From NCBI GenBank assembly GCA_019695035.1, contig JAIBAU010000001.1:1-64000 (forward strand): a DNA stretch of 64,000 bases. Direction: 5' to 3'. The translations under genes and the position numbers were made by a program. Under the pieces are notes generated by a model. It ran no database searches. It had not been told where the DNA came from and worked only from the letters and a program-made list of their open reading frames with translations. This DNA is from Caulobacteraceae bacterium (GTDB lineage: Bacteria; Pseudomonadota; Alphaproteobacteria; Caulobacterales; Caulobacteraceae). Positions 23,854-32,279 of this stretch are shown one piece after another; position 1 is the stretch's first letter, and each line of letters opens with the position of its first letter.

Positions 23854-25695
23854 ATGTCCGGGGACCCCGTCATGCTCGATCGCCGCCGCTTCCTGATGTC
23901 CGCCGCTGCGGGCGCCGCTCTCGCCGGCGCCGCCGGCGTCGCCCACGCCCGCGCCGATGCGCCGGCGAATGGCGAAGCCGCCAAACTGAACGCTCTCTTC
24001 GACAAGATCTTCAAGACCGAACTGGCCGAGAGCCCCGAATTCCAGACCGGGATAGGCATGGTCGTAGTCCCCGGCTCCAACGCCAAGCTCGACGACCGTT
24101 CCCCGGCGGCCGAGGCGGCGAGCTGGGAGCGCCAGCGCTCCTACGACCGCGATCTGAAGGCCATCGACCGCTCCAAGCTGTCGGGGATGGATCTGGTGAA
24201 CTACGACACGGTCAAGTACCAGGGCGAAAGCAGCCTTGAGGGCGCCCGTTTCGGATATGGCGTGCCGGGCTACCCGGCCCCCTACCGCATCAGCCAGCTG
24301 ACGGGCGCCTACCAGGGCATCCCGGATTTCCTCGACAGCCAGCACCAGATCGAAAAGGGCGAGGACGCCGAAGCCTACCTGTCGCGCATGAACGACTTCG
24401 CCACCGCGCTCGACGCCGAGACGGGCAAGGCGCGGGCCGACGGCGCCAAGGGCGTGGTCCCGCCCGACTTCATCCTGAAGACGGCGCTGACCCAGCTGCG
24501 CGCCCTGCGCGGCACGCCCACCGCCCAGACCACCCTTGTCGCCTCGGTGACCAATCGCGCCAAGGCGAAGAACCTGGCGGGCGACTGGCAGGGCCGCGCC
24601 TCCGCCATCGTCGACCAGAAGATTTTCCCGGCGCTCGATCGCCAGATCGCCCTGCTGGAAGGCTGGCAGGCCAGCGCCACCCATGACGCCGGCGTGTGGC
24701 GGCTGCCGATGGGCGAAGACTACTACCGATGGGGCGCCAAGTTCTCGACCACGACGAACATGACGCCGGACGAGATCCACCAGATGGGCCTGCAGCAGGT
24801 GGCCGAAATCTCGGCCCGCGCCGACGCCATCCTGAAGGCCCAGGGCATGAGCCAGGGAACCGTCGGCCAGCGCATCTCGGCGGCGATGCAGAAGCCCGAG
24901 TTCATCTATCCGAACACCGATGAGGGCAAGGAGCAGCTGCTCAAGGACCTGAACGCCCAGGTCGCCGCCATGCAGGCCCGCCTGCCGCAGCACTTCGGCA
25001 CCCTGCCCAAAGCCAAGCTGGATATCCGCCGCGTTCCCGTCGCCATCGAGGCGGGTGCTCCGGGCGGCTACTACAACGGCGCGGCCCTGGATGGGTCCCG
25101 TCCGGGCGCCTACTACATCAACCTGCGCAACACCAAGGAATGGCCCAAGCCGACCCTGCCGACCCTGACCTACCACGAGGGGATTCCGGGTCACCACCTG
25201 CAGATCTCGCTCAGCCAGGAGGCTCAGGGCATTCCGATCCTGCGCCGCATCGTCGGCTTCTCGTCCTACTCCGAAGGCTGGGCGCTCTACTCCGAGCAGC
25301 TGGCCGACGAAATGGGCGTCTACGAGAACGATCCGTGGGGCCGGCTGGGCTATCTGCAGTCGCTCATGTTCCGGGCCACCCGCCTGGTGGTCGACTCCGG
25401 CCTGCACGCCAAGCGCTGGAGCCGCGAACAGGCCATCAAGTACATGGTCGACACCCTGGGCGACGAAGAGTCGAACCTGACCACCGAGGTTGAACGCTAC
25501 TGCGTCTGGCCGGGTCAGGCCTCGTCCTACAAGGTCGGTCACGCGAAGTGGGAAGCCGTCCGCGCCAAGGCCAAGCAACGCCTCGGCTCCCGGTTCGACA
25601 TCCGGCAGTTCCATGACGCCGCGCTGCTGGCCGGCGGCATGCCGCTGGAAGTGCTTGAGAACCGTATCGACGCCTGGGTCGCCAGCCAGGCCTGA
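23854..25695 (+). CDS. Tat-exported DUF885 metallopeptidase-like protein, copy A
   Basis: 613 aa. The N-terminus LDRRRFLMSAAAGAALAG is a clear twin-arginine signal. The DUF885 hallmark HExPGHH-type motif is at residues 441-448 (YHEGIPGHHLQ), followed by SYSEGWALYSEQLADEMG and a C-terminal YCVWPGQASSYKVGH. Such features put the family near the zinc metallopeptidases (gluzincin-like), probably with a periplasmic peptidase role; the substrate is unknown. A close paralogue in the same direction lies at 27827-29674. Confidence 0.85.
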   Translation: MSGDPVMLDRRRFLMSAAAGAALAGAAGVAHARADAPANGEAAKLNALFDKIFKTELAESPEFQTGIGMVVVPGSNAKLDDRSPAAEAASWERQRSYDRDLKAIDRSKLSGMDLVNYDTVKYQGESSLEGARFGYGVPGYPAPYRISQLTGAYQGIPDFLDSQHQIEKGEDAEAYLSRMNDFATALDAETGKARADGAKGVVPPDFILKTALTQLRALRGTPTAQTTLVASVTNRAKAKNLAGDWQGRASAIVDQKIFPALDRQIALLEGWQASATHDAGVWRLPMGEDYYRWGAKFSTTTNMTPDEIHQMGLQQVAEISARADAILKAQGMSQGTVGQRISAAMQKPEFIYPNTDEGKEQLLKDLNAQVAAMQARLPQHFGTLPKAKLDIRRVPVAIEAGAPGGYYNGAALDGSRPGAYYINLRNTKEWPKPTLPTLTYHEGIPGHHLQISLSQEAQGIPILRRIVGFSSYSEGWALYSEQLADEMGVYENDPWGRLGYLQSLMFRATRLVVDSGLHAKRWSREQAIKYMVDTLGDEESNLTTEVERYCVWPGQASSYKVGHAKWEAVRAKAKQRLGSRFDIRQFHDAALLAGGMPLEVLENRIDAWVASQA

Positions 25696-25760
25696 TCCGG
25701 CTCGCCCGAGCCCTGCGCGCCGCCTCCGCCCTCCGGCGGGGCGGCGCCTCCGTTCCGGCG

Positions 25761-26297
25761 TCAGCGCATCGGTTCGGGGTGGAAGATCACCGGTTCGCGC
25801 GCCGCCAGGCCTCCCTTGCGGGCGCGGCGCATCGCCTCCTCCATGGCCGCGGCGAAGCGGCTGCGGTCGATCGGCGAGAGCATCTGGCCGATCACCATGT
25901 CGCGGCCGCGGTGGCTCAGCCGCACGGCCTGGCAGCCGAAGTCCGGATCGTCCTCGCGGTCGAGGCGGGTCCAGAGCGTGGGCCAGCGCCGTTCCAGCGG
26001 CCGCATTCCGGGACGACGCCGGCGCACGATGATTTCCGACGCTCCCACGGTGACGTCCTCGTAGGTCCGCCGCCGGCCGATGATCCAGAAGCCCAGCGCA
26101 AGCCCCGCCACATCCAGACCCAGGAATGGCGCCACCGGCCAGAAGCCCTGCGCCGCGAGGATCACCGCGAAGACCGCCGACACGAGGGCGTAACCGCCGA
26201 CCACAGCGATCCCGGCCGCACGGCTCAGGGAGCGGTTCGACGTCATGCTGACGTCCAGCAGGGGCGGGGAGTCGTCGAGGTCGATCGCTGGAGTCAT
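25761..26297 (-). CDS. DUF2244 membrane protein
   Basis: 178 aa with two membrane helices (about 28-50 and 53-72) carrying the family core GFWPVAPFLGLDVAGLALGFWI, then a soluble domain (VGASEIIVRRRRPGMRPLERRWPTLWTRL). DUF2244 genes are often found beside respiratory oxidase genes but none is seen here. An internal ATG at codon 18 (MTSNRSLSRAAG) is an alternative start. Divergent neighbours give no functional clue. Confidence 0.75.
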   Translation of the reverse strand: MTPAIDLDDSPPLLDVSMTSNRSLSRAAGIAVVGGYALVSAVFAVILAAQGFWPVAPFLGLDVAGLALGFWIIGRRRTYEDVTVGASEIIVRRRRPGMRPLERRWPTLWTRLDREDDPDFGCQAVRLSHRGRDMVIGQMLSPIDRSRFAAAMEEAMRRARKGGLAAREPVIFHPEPMR

Positions 26298-26362
26298 GGG
26301 ACGCTCACCGGGAACAGCTCACGATAGCGTCTCTCCCCGGCCCGCCAAGACCGGAGACTCCG

Positions 26363-27628
26363 TCAGGCGAGCTCGGGCTTGGGGTCCTCGGGTTCCTCGC
26401 CCGGCCGGTGGAGCAGGGCCGTGGCCCCCACGTCGGCGGTGACGTTGCCGATAGTGCGGAAGATGTCCGGGATGATCTCCACCGCCAGGAAGATCGGCAG
26501 CAGGCCGACCGGCACGCCCAGCGTCAGGCAGATCGGCACGATGCTGGCCATGAAGGAGACCTGACCGGGCAGGCCGACCGAACTCACCGCCACCGCCCAG
26601 GCCACGAAGATGGCGGCGATCATGTGCGGCAGCGTCGGGGTCACGCCCATCACATGGGCGCAGAAGTAGGCGACTCCCAGGTTGGCCACGGGGCTGGTGA
26701 TCCGGAACACCGCCACGGCCAGCGGGAGCACCAGGCCGGTCGTTCGCGGCGGAATTTTCAGGTTGTCCTGGGCGCGCTCGACCATCGCCGGGAGGCAGGC
26801 GAGGGACGACTGGGTGCTGAACGCCAGGGCCTGCACGGGGGCGACCGCGCGGGCGAAAGCGCCAACGCCGACGCCGCGCTTCACCAGCAACGCCAGGTAG
26901 GGCCAGAGGGTGACTGAGGCCGTGACAAGGGAGACGACGAGGACGTAGTGGGCGATGGATCCCGCCGCCCCGAGGCCCGCCCGCAGCCCCACGCCGAGGC
27001 TCAGCGCGAAGACCCCGAGGGGGGCGGCCCAGAGCACCCAGCGAACGATGGTGATCATGGTGTCGGCGATGGCGCTGAAGAGTTCGACCACCGCCGCCTT
27101 GCGCGCCGACGCCAGCCGGGTCGCGGCGAGGCCGAAGAACATGGCAAACACCACCAGGGGCAACATGGCGCTCTCGGCCGCGGCCTGCACGGGGTTGGTC
27201 GGGGCGAGGGACTTCAGCCATTCGCCGAGGTCCGGTGAGGGCAGGGCGGCCACGTCGACCTCGCCCGCGCCAGCGCGCAGCGCCGTCATGCCGCCGGCGT
27301 CGACCGGCCACACCGCGAGAACCCCCTGGATGGCGAGGGAGCCGTAGATCGCCGCCGCCAGGGTCGCGACGGCGAAGAGGATCAGCGCCCGCGTCGCCAG
27401 CCGCCCGGTGGCTGCCGCGTCCGCGCTCGCCACCACGCCGGTGACCAGCAGGCAGAACACCAGCGGCACAATGGTCATGCGCAGGAGGTTGAGCCACAGC
27501 CCGCCGACAGCTTCGACCGTTCCCGCCACGGCCGTCAGCGACGCATCGCCGACTGCACCGCACGCCGCTCCCGCCGCCAGACCGAGCGCCAGGGCGGCAA
27601 GCACGCGTACGGCCAATGATCGAAGCAT
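26363..27628 (-). CDS. Dicarboxylate/amino acid:cation symporter (DAACS family)
   Basis: 421 aa, multi-pass inner-membrane transporter. Family features: N-terminal LWLNLLRMTIVPLVFCLLVTGV, the Ser-rich re-entrant loop AFSTQSSLACLPAMVE, and C-terminal helical hairpin regions (FVAWAVAVSSVGLPGQVSF). The usual NMDG motif is replaced by a variant (RITSPVANLGVAYF), so cation/substrate specificity may differ from GltP/DctA. It transports C4-dicarboxylates or acidic amino acids in family members; the substrate here cannot be named. Confidence 0.85.
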   Translation of the reverse strand: MLRSLAVRVLAALALGLAAGAACGAVGDASLTAVAGTVEAVGGLWLNLLRMTIVPLVFCLLVTGVVASADAAATGRLATRALILFAVATLAAAIYGSLAIQGVLAVWPVDAGGMTALRAGAGEVDVAALPSPDLGEWLKSLAPTNPVQAAAESAMLPLVVFAMFFGLAATRLASARKAAVVELFSAIADTMITIVRWVLWAAPLGVFALSLGVGLRAGLGAAGSIAHYVLVVSLVTASVTLWPYLALLVKRGVGVGAFARAVAPVQALAFSTQSSLACLPAMVERAQDNLKIPPRTTGLVLPLAVAVFRITSPVANLGVAYFCAHVMGVTPTLPHMIAAIFVAWAVAVSSVGLPGQVSFMASIVPICLTLGVPVGLLPIFLAVEIIPDIFRTIGNVTADVGATALLHRPGEEPEDPKPELA

Positions 27629-27826
27629 GTCCGGATCCCTGTGAACCGGACGATCCTAGTAGCCTCCTAGGGATTTGGAAGGGCCGACGGCCAATCGATT
27701 CATGCCCGGCGCCGGCGGTGGAGGTTCGCCCGCGTCGACAGGTCGTTCGTCGCGCGCCCCCCTTGCTCCCCGCCGCCCTCGGGCTAGGGTTCACGGCCGC
27801 ATTGTTCGGGAAGGGGTCTCTGTCTC

Positions 27827-29674
27827 ATGTTGAACCGCCGTCATCTGCTCGCCACCGCCGGCGCCGCTGCGCTCGCGCCGACCGTGTCCTGGGCCCGGGC
27901 CGGAAGTCCGGGGCCCCTGGCGATGTTGCAGCCCGACGCCAGCCTGACCGGCGAGGACGCCCGGCTGGACCGGCTGATGATGGGCAACTTCGTCGAGAAC
28001 CTCGACCGCAGCCCCGAGAGCGCCACCAGCCTTGGGGTCGACGTCGGCCCGCGCGCGGCGCAGCGCTCGCAGCTCAACGACCGTTCCAAGGAATTTGTCG
28101 AGGCTCGCCGCGCCGAGGCGCCCGGCAAGCTGGCCGAGCTGCGCCGCATCAATCGTGACGCCCTCTCGCCGGCCTTCAAGGTCACCTACGATGTGGCCGA
28201 GTTCCAGGGCGTCGGCGCCGTTGAGCGCGGCAAGCTCGGCTATGGCGCGGGCTTCGGCATCTATGTCGTGAGCCAGCAGGGCGGGGCGTACCAGTCGCTT
28301 CCCGACTGGCTCGACACCCAGCACCCCGTCAAATCGAAGGACGACGCCGACGCCTACCTGTCGCGCCTGGGCCAGCTCGGTCGCGCGCTCGACCAGGAAA
28401 GCGAGCGGGTCGAGATCGACGCCGGCAAGGGCGTGCTGCCGCCGGACTTCGTGGTCGACAAGATCATCGCCCAGCTGGCGCCCCTGAAGGATACGCCTGG
28501 TGTGTCGGCGCACCTGTCCACGGCCTTCGAGGCCAAGGCGGCGGGTCTGGGGCTCAGCGGCTACGGCGCCAAGGCCGCCGAGCTGATCGACCAGTCGGTT
28601 CGGCCGGCCGCCGAGCGGCAATCGGCGCTGTTCAAGCGCCTGCGCGCGAAGGCGACCCATGACGCGGGCATCTGGAAGCTGCCCAACGGAGAGGAGGCCT
28701 ACCGCCAGGCGTTGCGCAACTTCGTGACCACCGACGACACCGCCGAAGAAATCCACAACATCGGCCTTGAGCAGGTGCGCGAACTGCAGGGCCGCCTCGA
28801 CCCCATGCTGCGCGCCCAGGGGCTGACCCAGGGCAGCGTGGGGGAGCGCCTGAAGGCCTTCGGCGAGGATCCGAAATACCTCTGGGCCAATACCGATGAG
28901 GCCAAGGTGCAGCTGGTGGAGTCGCTGAACGACCAGATTCGCGACATCGCCACCCGTCTGCCGCGCGTGTTCACCCGGGTGCCCCGCACCCCGCTGGAGA
29001 TCCGGCGCGTGCCGCCCTCGATCGAAATCGGCGCGCCGGGCGGCTACTATCAGCGCGGTTCGCTGGACGGCTCCCGGCCGGGCGCCTACTACATCAACCT
29101 GAAGGACACGGCGGATTGGCCGAAGTGGGGCCTGCCTACCCTCAGCTACCATGAAGGCATGCCGGGCCATCACTTCCAGGGCTCGATCCTGCAGGAGGCC
29201 GGCTCGCTCCCGCTCTACCGGCGTTCGGGCGGCGGGTTCTCGGCCTACTCCGAGGGCTGGGCGCTCTACGCCGAGCGCGTCGCCGCCGACCTCGGCGTCT
29301 ACGATGACGACGAGGCGGGCAAGATCGGCTACCTCCAGTCCTACCTGTTCCGCGCCACGCGGCTGGTCGTCGACACCGGGCTGCACCACAAGCGCTGGAG
29401 CCGCGAGCAGGCGATCCGGTTCATGATGGACAACGCCGCCGAACCCGCCGGTTCGGCCGAGCGGGAGATCGATCGCTACTGCGTCAACCCGGGCCAGGCC
29501 TGCAGCTACAAGATGGGTCAGACCGTTATCGCCGCCCTGCGCGAGGAGGCGGAACACGACCTGGGTGCGAAGTTCGACATCAAGGCCTTCCACGACACCG
29601 TCCTGCTGTCGGGCGCGGTGCCGCTGGAGGTGCTGAAGAGGATGGTCCGCGACTGGAAGGCCTCGCGGAGATGA
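27827..29674 (+). CDS. Tat-exported DUF885 metallopeptidase-like protein, copy B
   Basis: 615 aa, paralogue of 23854-25695. The signal is NRRHLLATAGAAALAPTVSWA (twin-arginine). The metal-site-like motif SYHEGMPGHHFQG is at residues 440-452, followed by AYSEGWALYAERVAADLG and YCVNPGQACSYKMGQ. Long stretches match copy A (SRPGAYYIN, FRATRLVVD, KRWSREQAI). The two copies read in the same direction and flank two minus-strand genes, suggesting old duplication followed by insertion or rearrangement. Confidence 0.85.
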   Translation: MLNRRHLLATAGAAALAPTVSWARAGSPGPLAMLQPDASLTGEDARLDRLMMGNFVENLDRSPESATSLGVDVGPRAAQRSQLNDRSKEFVEARRAEAPGKLAELRRINRDALSPAFKVTYDVAEFQGVGAVERGKLGYGAGFGIYVVSQQGGAYQSLPDWLDTQHPVKSKDDADAYLSRLGQLGRALDQESERVEIDAGKGVLPPDFVVDKIIAQLAPLKDTPGVSAHLSTAFEAKAAGLGLSGYGAKAAELIDQSVRPAAERQSALFKRLRAKATHDAGIWKLPNGEEAYRQALRNFVTTDDTAEEIHNIGLEQVRELQGRLDPMLRAQGLTQGSVGERLKAFGEDPKYLWANTDEAKVQLVESLNDQIRDIATRLPRVFTRVPRTPLEIRRVPPSIEIGAPGGYYQRGSLDGSRPGAYYINLKDTADWPKWGLPTLSYHEGMPGHHFQGSILQEAGSLPLYRRSGGGFSAYSEGWALYAERVAADLGVYDDDEAGKIGYLQSYLFRATRLVVDTGLHHKRWSREQAIRFMMDNAAEPAGSAEREIDRYCVNPGQACSYKMGQTVIAALREEAEHDLGAKFDIKAFHDTVLLSGAVPLEVLKRMVRDWKASRR

Positions 29675-29769
29675 ACTCTCTGTAATCACGAATATTGACG
29701 AGGGGCGGCGCGGACTTTTTCGCGTATCAGGAGGTGGCAGCAACTGTCGCTCGCCTCGAGGCCGTCACC

Positions 29770-30186
29770 ATGGTTCGACCGCTTCTCGTCCTGTCCCTCG
29801 GTTTGGCGCTGGCCGCCTGCTCGCAGGCGGCTCCGGGCTCCGCCGCGTCCCGGCGTGACCCGCGCGGCCAGGATGCGGATGGCGACGGGCAGGTGACCTT
29901 GGCGGAGGCGCGGGCCAGCCATGAACGGATGTACGCCCGCTTCGACACCAATAGGGACGGCAGGCTGGACCGGGCCGAAATCCGCGCCATGCCCGAGCGG
30001 ATGGCTGGCCGGGCCGAGGGGATGGACGCCGACGGCGACGGCGCGGTTTCGGCCGCCGAGATCGCCCGGGCCTGCGAAACCCGTTTCCGGCGGCGCGACC
30101 TGAACGGCGACGGCGTCCTCAGCGGGGAAGAACTGCGTCTGGGGCGGATGCGCGAACCGGGATCGAACGCCTCCACGCCGCTCTAG
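29770..30186 (+). CDS. EF-hand calcium-binding lipoprotein
   Basis: 138 aa from ATG 29770. The lipobox LALAAC at the end of the signal peptide predicts a lipid-anchored Cys near residue 17. Four EF-hand loops are visible: DADGDGQVTLAE, DTNRDGRLDRAE, DADGDGAVSAAE and DLNGDGVLSGEE, each with acidic residues at the 1-3-5-12 positions. A periplasmic calcium-binding or calcium-sensing role is likely. Upstream in-frame sequence to 29695 is not conserved-looking and is left out. Confidence 0.8.
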   Translation: MVRPLLVLSLGLALAACSQAAPGSAASRRDPRGQDADGDGQVTLAEARASHERMYARFDTNRDGRLDRAEIRAMPERMAGRAEGMDADGDGAVSAAEIARACETRFRRRDLNGDGVLSGEELRLGRMREPGSNASTPL

Positions 30187-30270
30187 TCCACGGCCGTACA
30201 AGGCGGCCCTAACCGTTGTCCTTGCAGGGCTCCGGGAGGGATACGACCAATTCTGTCGCATTCCGGAAAA

Positions 30271-30291
30271 GAACATATTGCGAACGAGAAC
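30271..30291. promoter_or_regulatory. LexA SOS box of recA (GAAC-N7-GAAC)
   Basis: GAAC at 30271-30274 and 30282-30285 with exactly seven bases between is the reverse complement of the alphaproteobacterial SOS consensus GTTC-N7-GTTC. A third GAAC follows at 30288-30291. It lies 90-110 bp before the recA start. Confidence 0.75.
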
Positions 30292-30380
30292 AAAGCATGA
30301 TCATTTGCCGGCGTCGGTCGGAACGAAAGCCCTCTGGGCTCCGGTTCCCGGCGTTGGAATCGTGCGATAGGGAGGCACAA

Positions 30381-31454
30381 GTGGCGCAGGCGGCTCTGAA
30401 GTTGGTGGAAAAGAAAGACGATCCCGAGAAGGCCAAGGCGCTGGAGGCGGCGCTGGCCCAGATCGATCGCGCGTTCGGCAAGGGCTCGGTGATGAAGCTC
30501 GGCTCGGCCGGCAAGGTCGTCGAGATCGAGTCGGTGTCGACCGGGTCGCTCGGTCTCGACATGGCTCTGGGTATCGGCGGCCTGCCGCGCGGCCGGGTCA
30601 TCGAGATCTACGGGCCGGAAAGCTCGGGCAAGACGACGCTGGCGCTGCATACGGTGGCAGAGGTCCAGAAAATGGGCGGCACCGCCGCGTTTGTGGACGC
30701 CGAGCACGCGCTTGATCCGGTCTACGCCCAGAAGCTGGGCGTGAATCTGGACGACCTGCTGGTGTCGCAGCCCGACACGGGGGAACAGGCGCTCGAGATC
30801 ACCGACACCCTGGTGCGCTCCAACGCCATCGACGTAATCGTGATCGACTCGGTGGCCGCCCTGACTCCGCGGGCCGAAATCGAGGGCGAGATGGGCGACA
30901 GCCTGCCCGGCCTCCAGGCCCGCCTGATGAGCCAGGCGCTGCGCAAGCTGACCGGCTCGATTTCCAAGTCGAAGTGCCTCGTCATCTTCATCAACCAGAT
31001 CCGCATGAAGATCGGGGTGATGTACGGGTCCCCGGAGACCACGACGGGCGGCAATGCGCTCAAGTTCTACGCCTCGGTGCGCCTCGACATCCGTCGCACC
31101 GGTTCGATCAAGAACCGTGACGAGATCGTGGGCAACAACGTTCGGGTGAAGGTGGTCAAGAACAAGGTGGCTCCGCCGTTCCGCGAGGTCGAGTTCGACA
31201 TCATGTACGGCGAGGGCATCTCCAAGATCGGCGAGATCATCGATCTGGGTGTGAAGGCCAACATCATCGAAAAGTCGGGCAGCTGGTTCTCCTACGACAG
31301 CCAGCGCATCGGCCAGGGTCGTGAGAACGTGCGCGAGTTCCTGAAGCAGAACCCGGATATCGCCCGGGACATCGAGATGAAGGTGCGCGGCAACGCCACC
31401 AAGATCGCTGAAGAACTCCTGACGTCGCCAGTCACCGAGGCCGACGAAGACTGA
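30381..31454 (+). CDS. recA: Recombinase RecA
   Basis: RecA forms the strand-exchange filament in homologous repair and triggers LexA self-cleavage. The GTG at 30381 has GGAGG at 30371-30375, giving 357 aa, the usual alphaproteobacterial size. Visible parts: Walker [10 protein letters not shown] (about 78-86), [59 protein letters not shown], and the C-terminal domain. The LexA box upstream indicates SOS induction. A longer frame upstream (from 30216) is not part of the protein. Confidence 0.97.
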   Translation: MAQAALKLVEKKDDPEKAKALEAALAQIDRAFGKGSVMKLGSAGKVVEIESVSTGSLGLDMALGIGGLPRGRVIEIYGPESSGKTTLALHTVAEVQKMGGTAAFVDAEHALDPVYAQKLGVNLDDLLVSQPDTGEQALEITDTLVRSNAIDVIVIDSVAALTPRAEIEGEMGDSLPGLQARLMSQALRKLTGSISKSKCLVIFINQIRMKIGVMYGSPETTTGGNALKFYASVRLDIRRTGSIKNRDEIVGNNVRVKVVKNKVAPPFREVEFDIMYGEGISKIGEIIDLGVKANIIEKSGSWFSYDSQRIGQGRENVREFLKQNPDIARDIEMKVRGNATKIAEELLTSPVTEADED

Positions 31455-31466
31455 CATCCGCGGCTA

Positions 31467-31557
31467 CCGTGGGCGGAAGCGGCGCGACCCGCCGACCGAC
31501 CCCGCGTCGTCCCGCCGCCCACGGTTTCGAGGCGCCCGTCTTCCCAGCGGGCGCCTC
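31467..31557 (+). terminator. Two inverted repeats downstream of recA
   Basis: CCGTGGGCGG (31467-31476) pairs perfectly with 31515-31524 over a 38-base loop, and a second 10-bp stem is formed by 31529-31538 and 31548-31557. No long T run follows either, so the termination role is probable but not typical. The remainder of the 223-bp gap before 31678 is unremarkable. Confidence 0.45.
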
Positions 31558-31677
31558 GTTCGCGTTCGGAGGCCGGGCTCGGTCGCCGGTCGCATCATCC
31601 CGGCGCTCCATCTCAAGCCGGTTCGGATCGGTCGGCGCCCGCGCACAGTCCGTGCCGGACAACGGAGAGCCCCCGCC

Positions 31678-32175
31678 ATGACTGCCGCCCTGCCCGTCGC
31701 CAGCCGCGCACGCTGGACACCCCTGAAGGCCGTCCTCGTCGGCGGGCTGGCCGCATCCCTCGGCGATTTTCTCGCCGCCATGGCGATCTGGCGGGTGTCC
31801 TGGGAGGTGATCGGCCACGCCATCGCCGCCGGCTGGCTGGGCAGGGAGGCTGCGCGGGTTTCGGGAACGGCGGGAGCGCTTCTCGGCGCCGCTTCTCACA
31901 CGGCGATCCTGCTGATCGCGGCAGCTCTCTTCGTGGTCGCCAGCCGGCGCTACCCCGCGCTCGTTCGCGCGCCCTGGCTAACCGGGCCGCTCTATGGGCT
32001 GGCCATCTTCCTGATCATGACCTTTGTGGTGGTCCCCCTGTCGGCGGCGGCCCGGCCCGACGGCCCCGCCGGTCGGCTCGCACCGACCCTGGCCAACGCC
32101 CTGGATCTCGGCTCGCACCTGTTCCTGGTCGGTCTGCCCATCGCCCTGGCCGCCTGGAAGGCCCGCCGCCGTTAG
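31678..32175 (+). CDS. Hypothetical membrane protein, 165 aa
   Basis: Four hydrophobic helices (about 17-38, 64-86, 97-119, 140-160) and short polar loops. GGAGAG at 31665-31670 supports the ATG. The [10 protein letters not shown] start of helix 1 and late helix with [18 protein letters not shown] are reminiscent of small DUF1440/YagU-like membrane proteins, but I would not assign a family with confidence. Between recA and alaS. Confidence 0.65.
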   Translation: MTAALPVASRARWTPLKAVLVGGLAASLGDFLAAMAIWRVSWEVIGHAIAAGWLGREAARVSGTAGALLGAASHTAILLIAAALFVVASRRYPALVRAPWLTGPLYGLAIFLIMTFVVVPLSAAARPDGPAGRLAPTLANALDLGSHLFLVGLPIALAAWKARRR

Positions 32176-32279
32176 CGGGTCTGCCCGGGATTTGCTGCGC
32201 TGCGGCGAAAGCCTTGGCCGAACGGCGTCGGGGCCTCTATATGGGCGCCTTCCGAAATCGCCCACACGCCCAGGCCTCG

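Noticed and set aside
27650-27672. Imperfect inverted repeat CCTAG/CTAGG upstream of the symporter
   Set aside because: Short arms and imperfect extension; too weak to call an operator.
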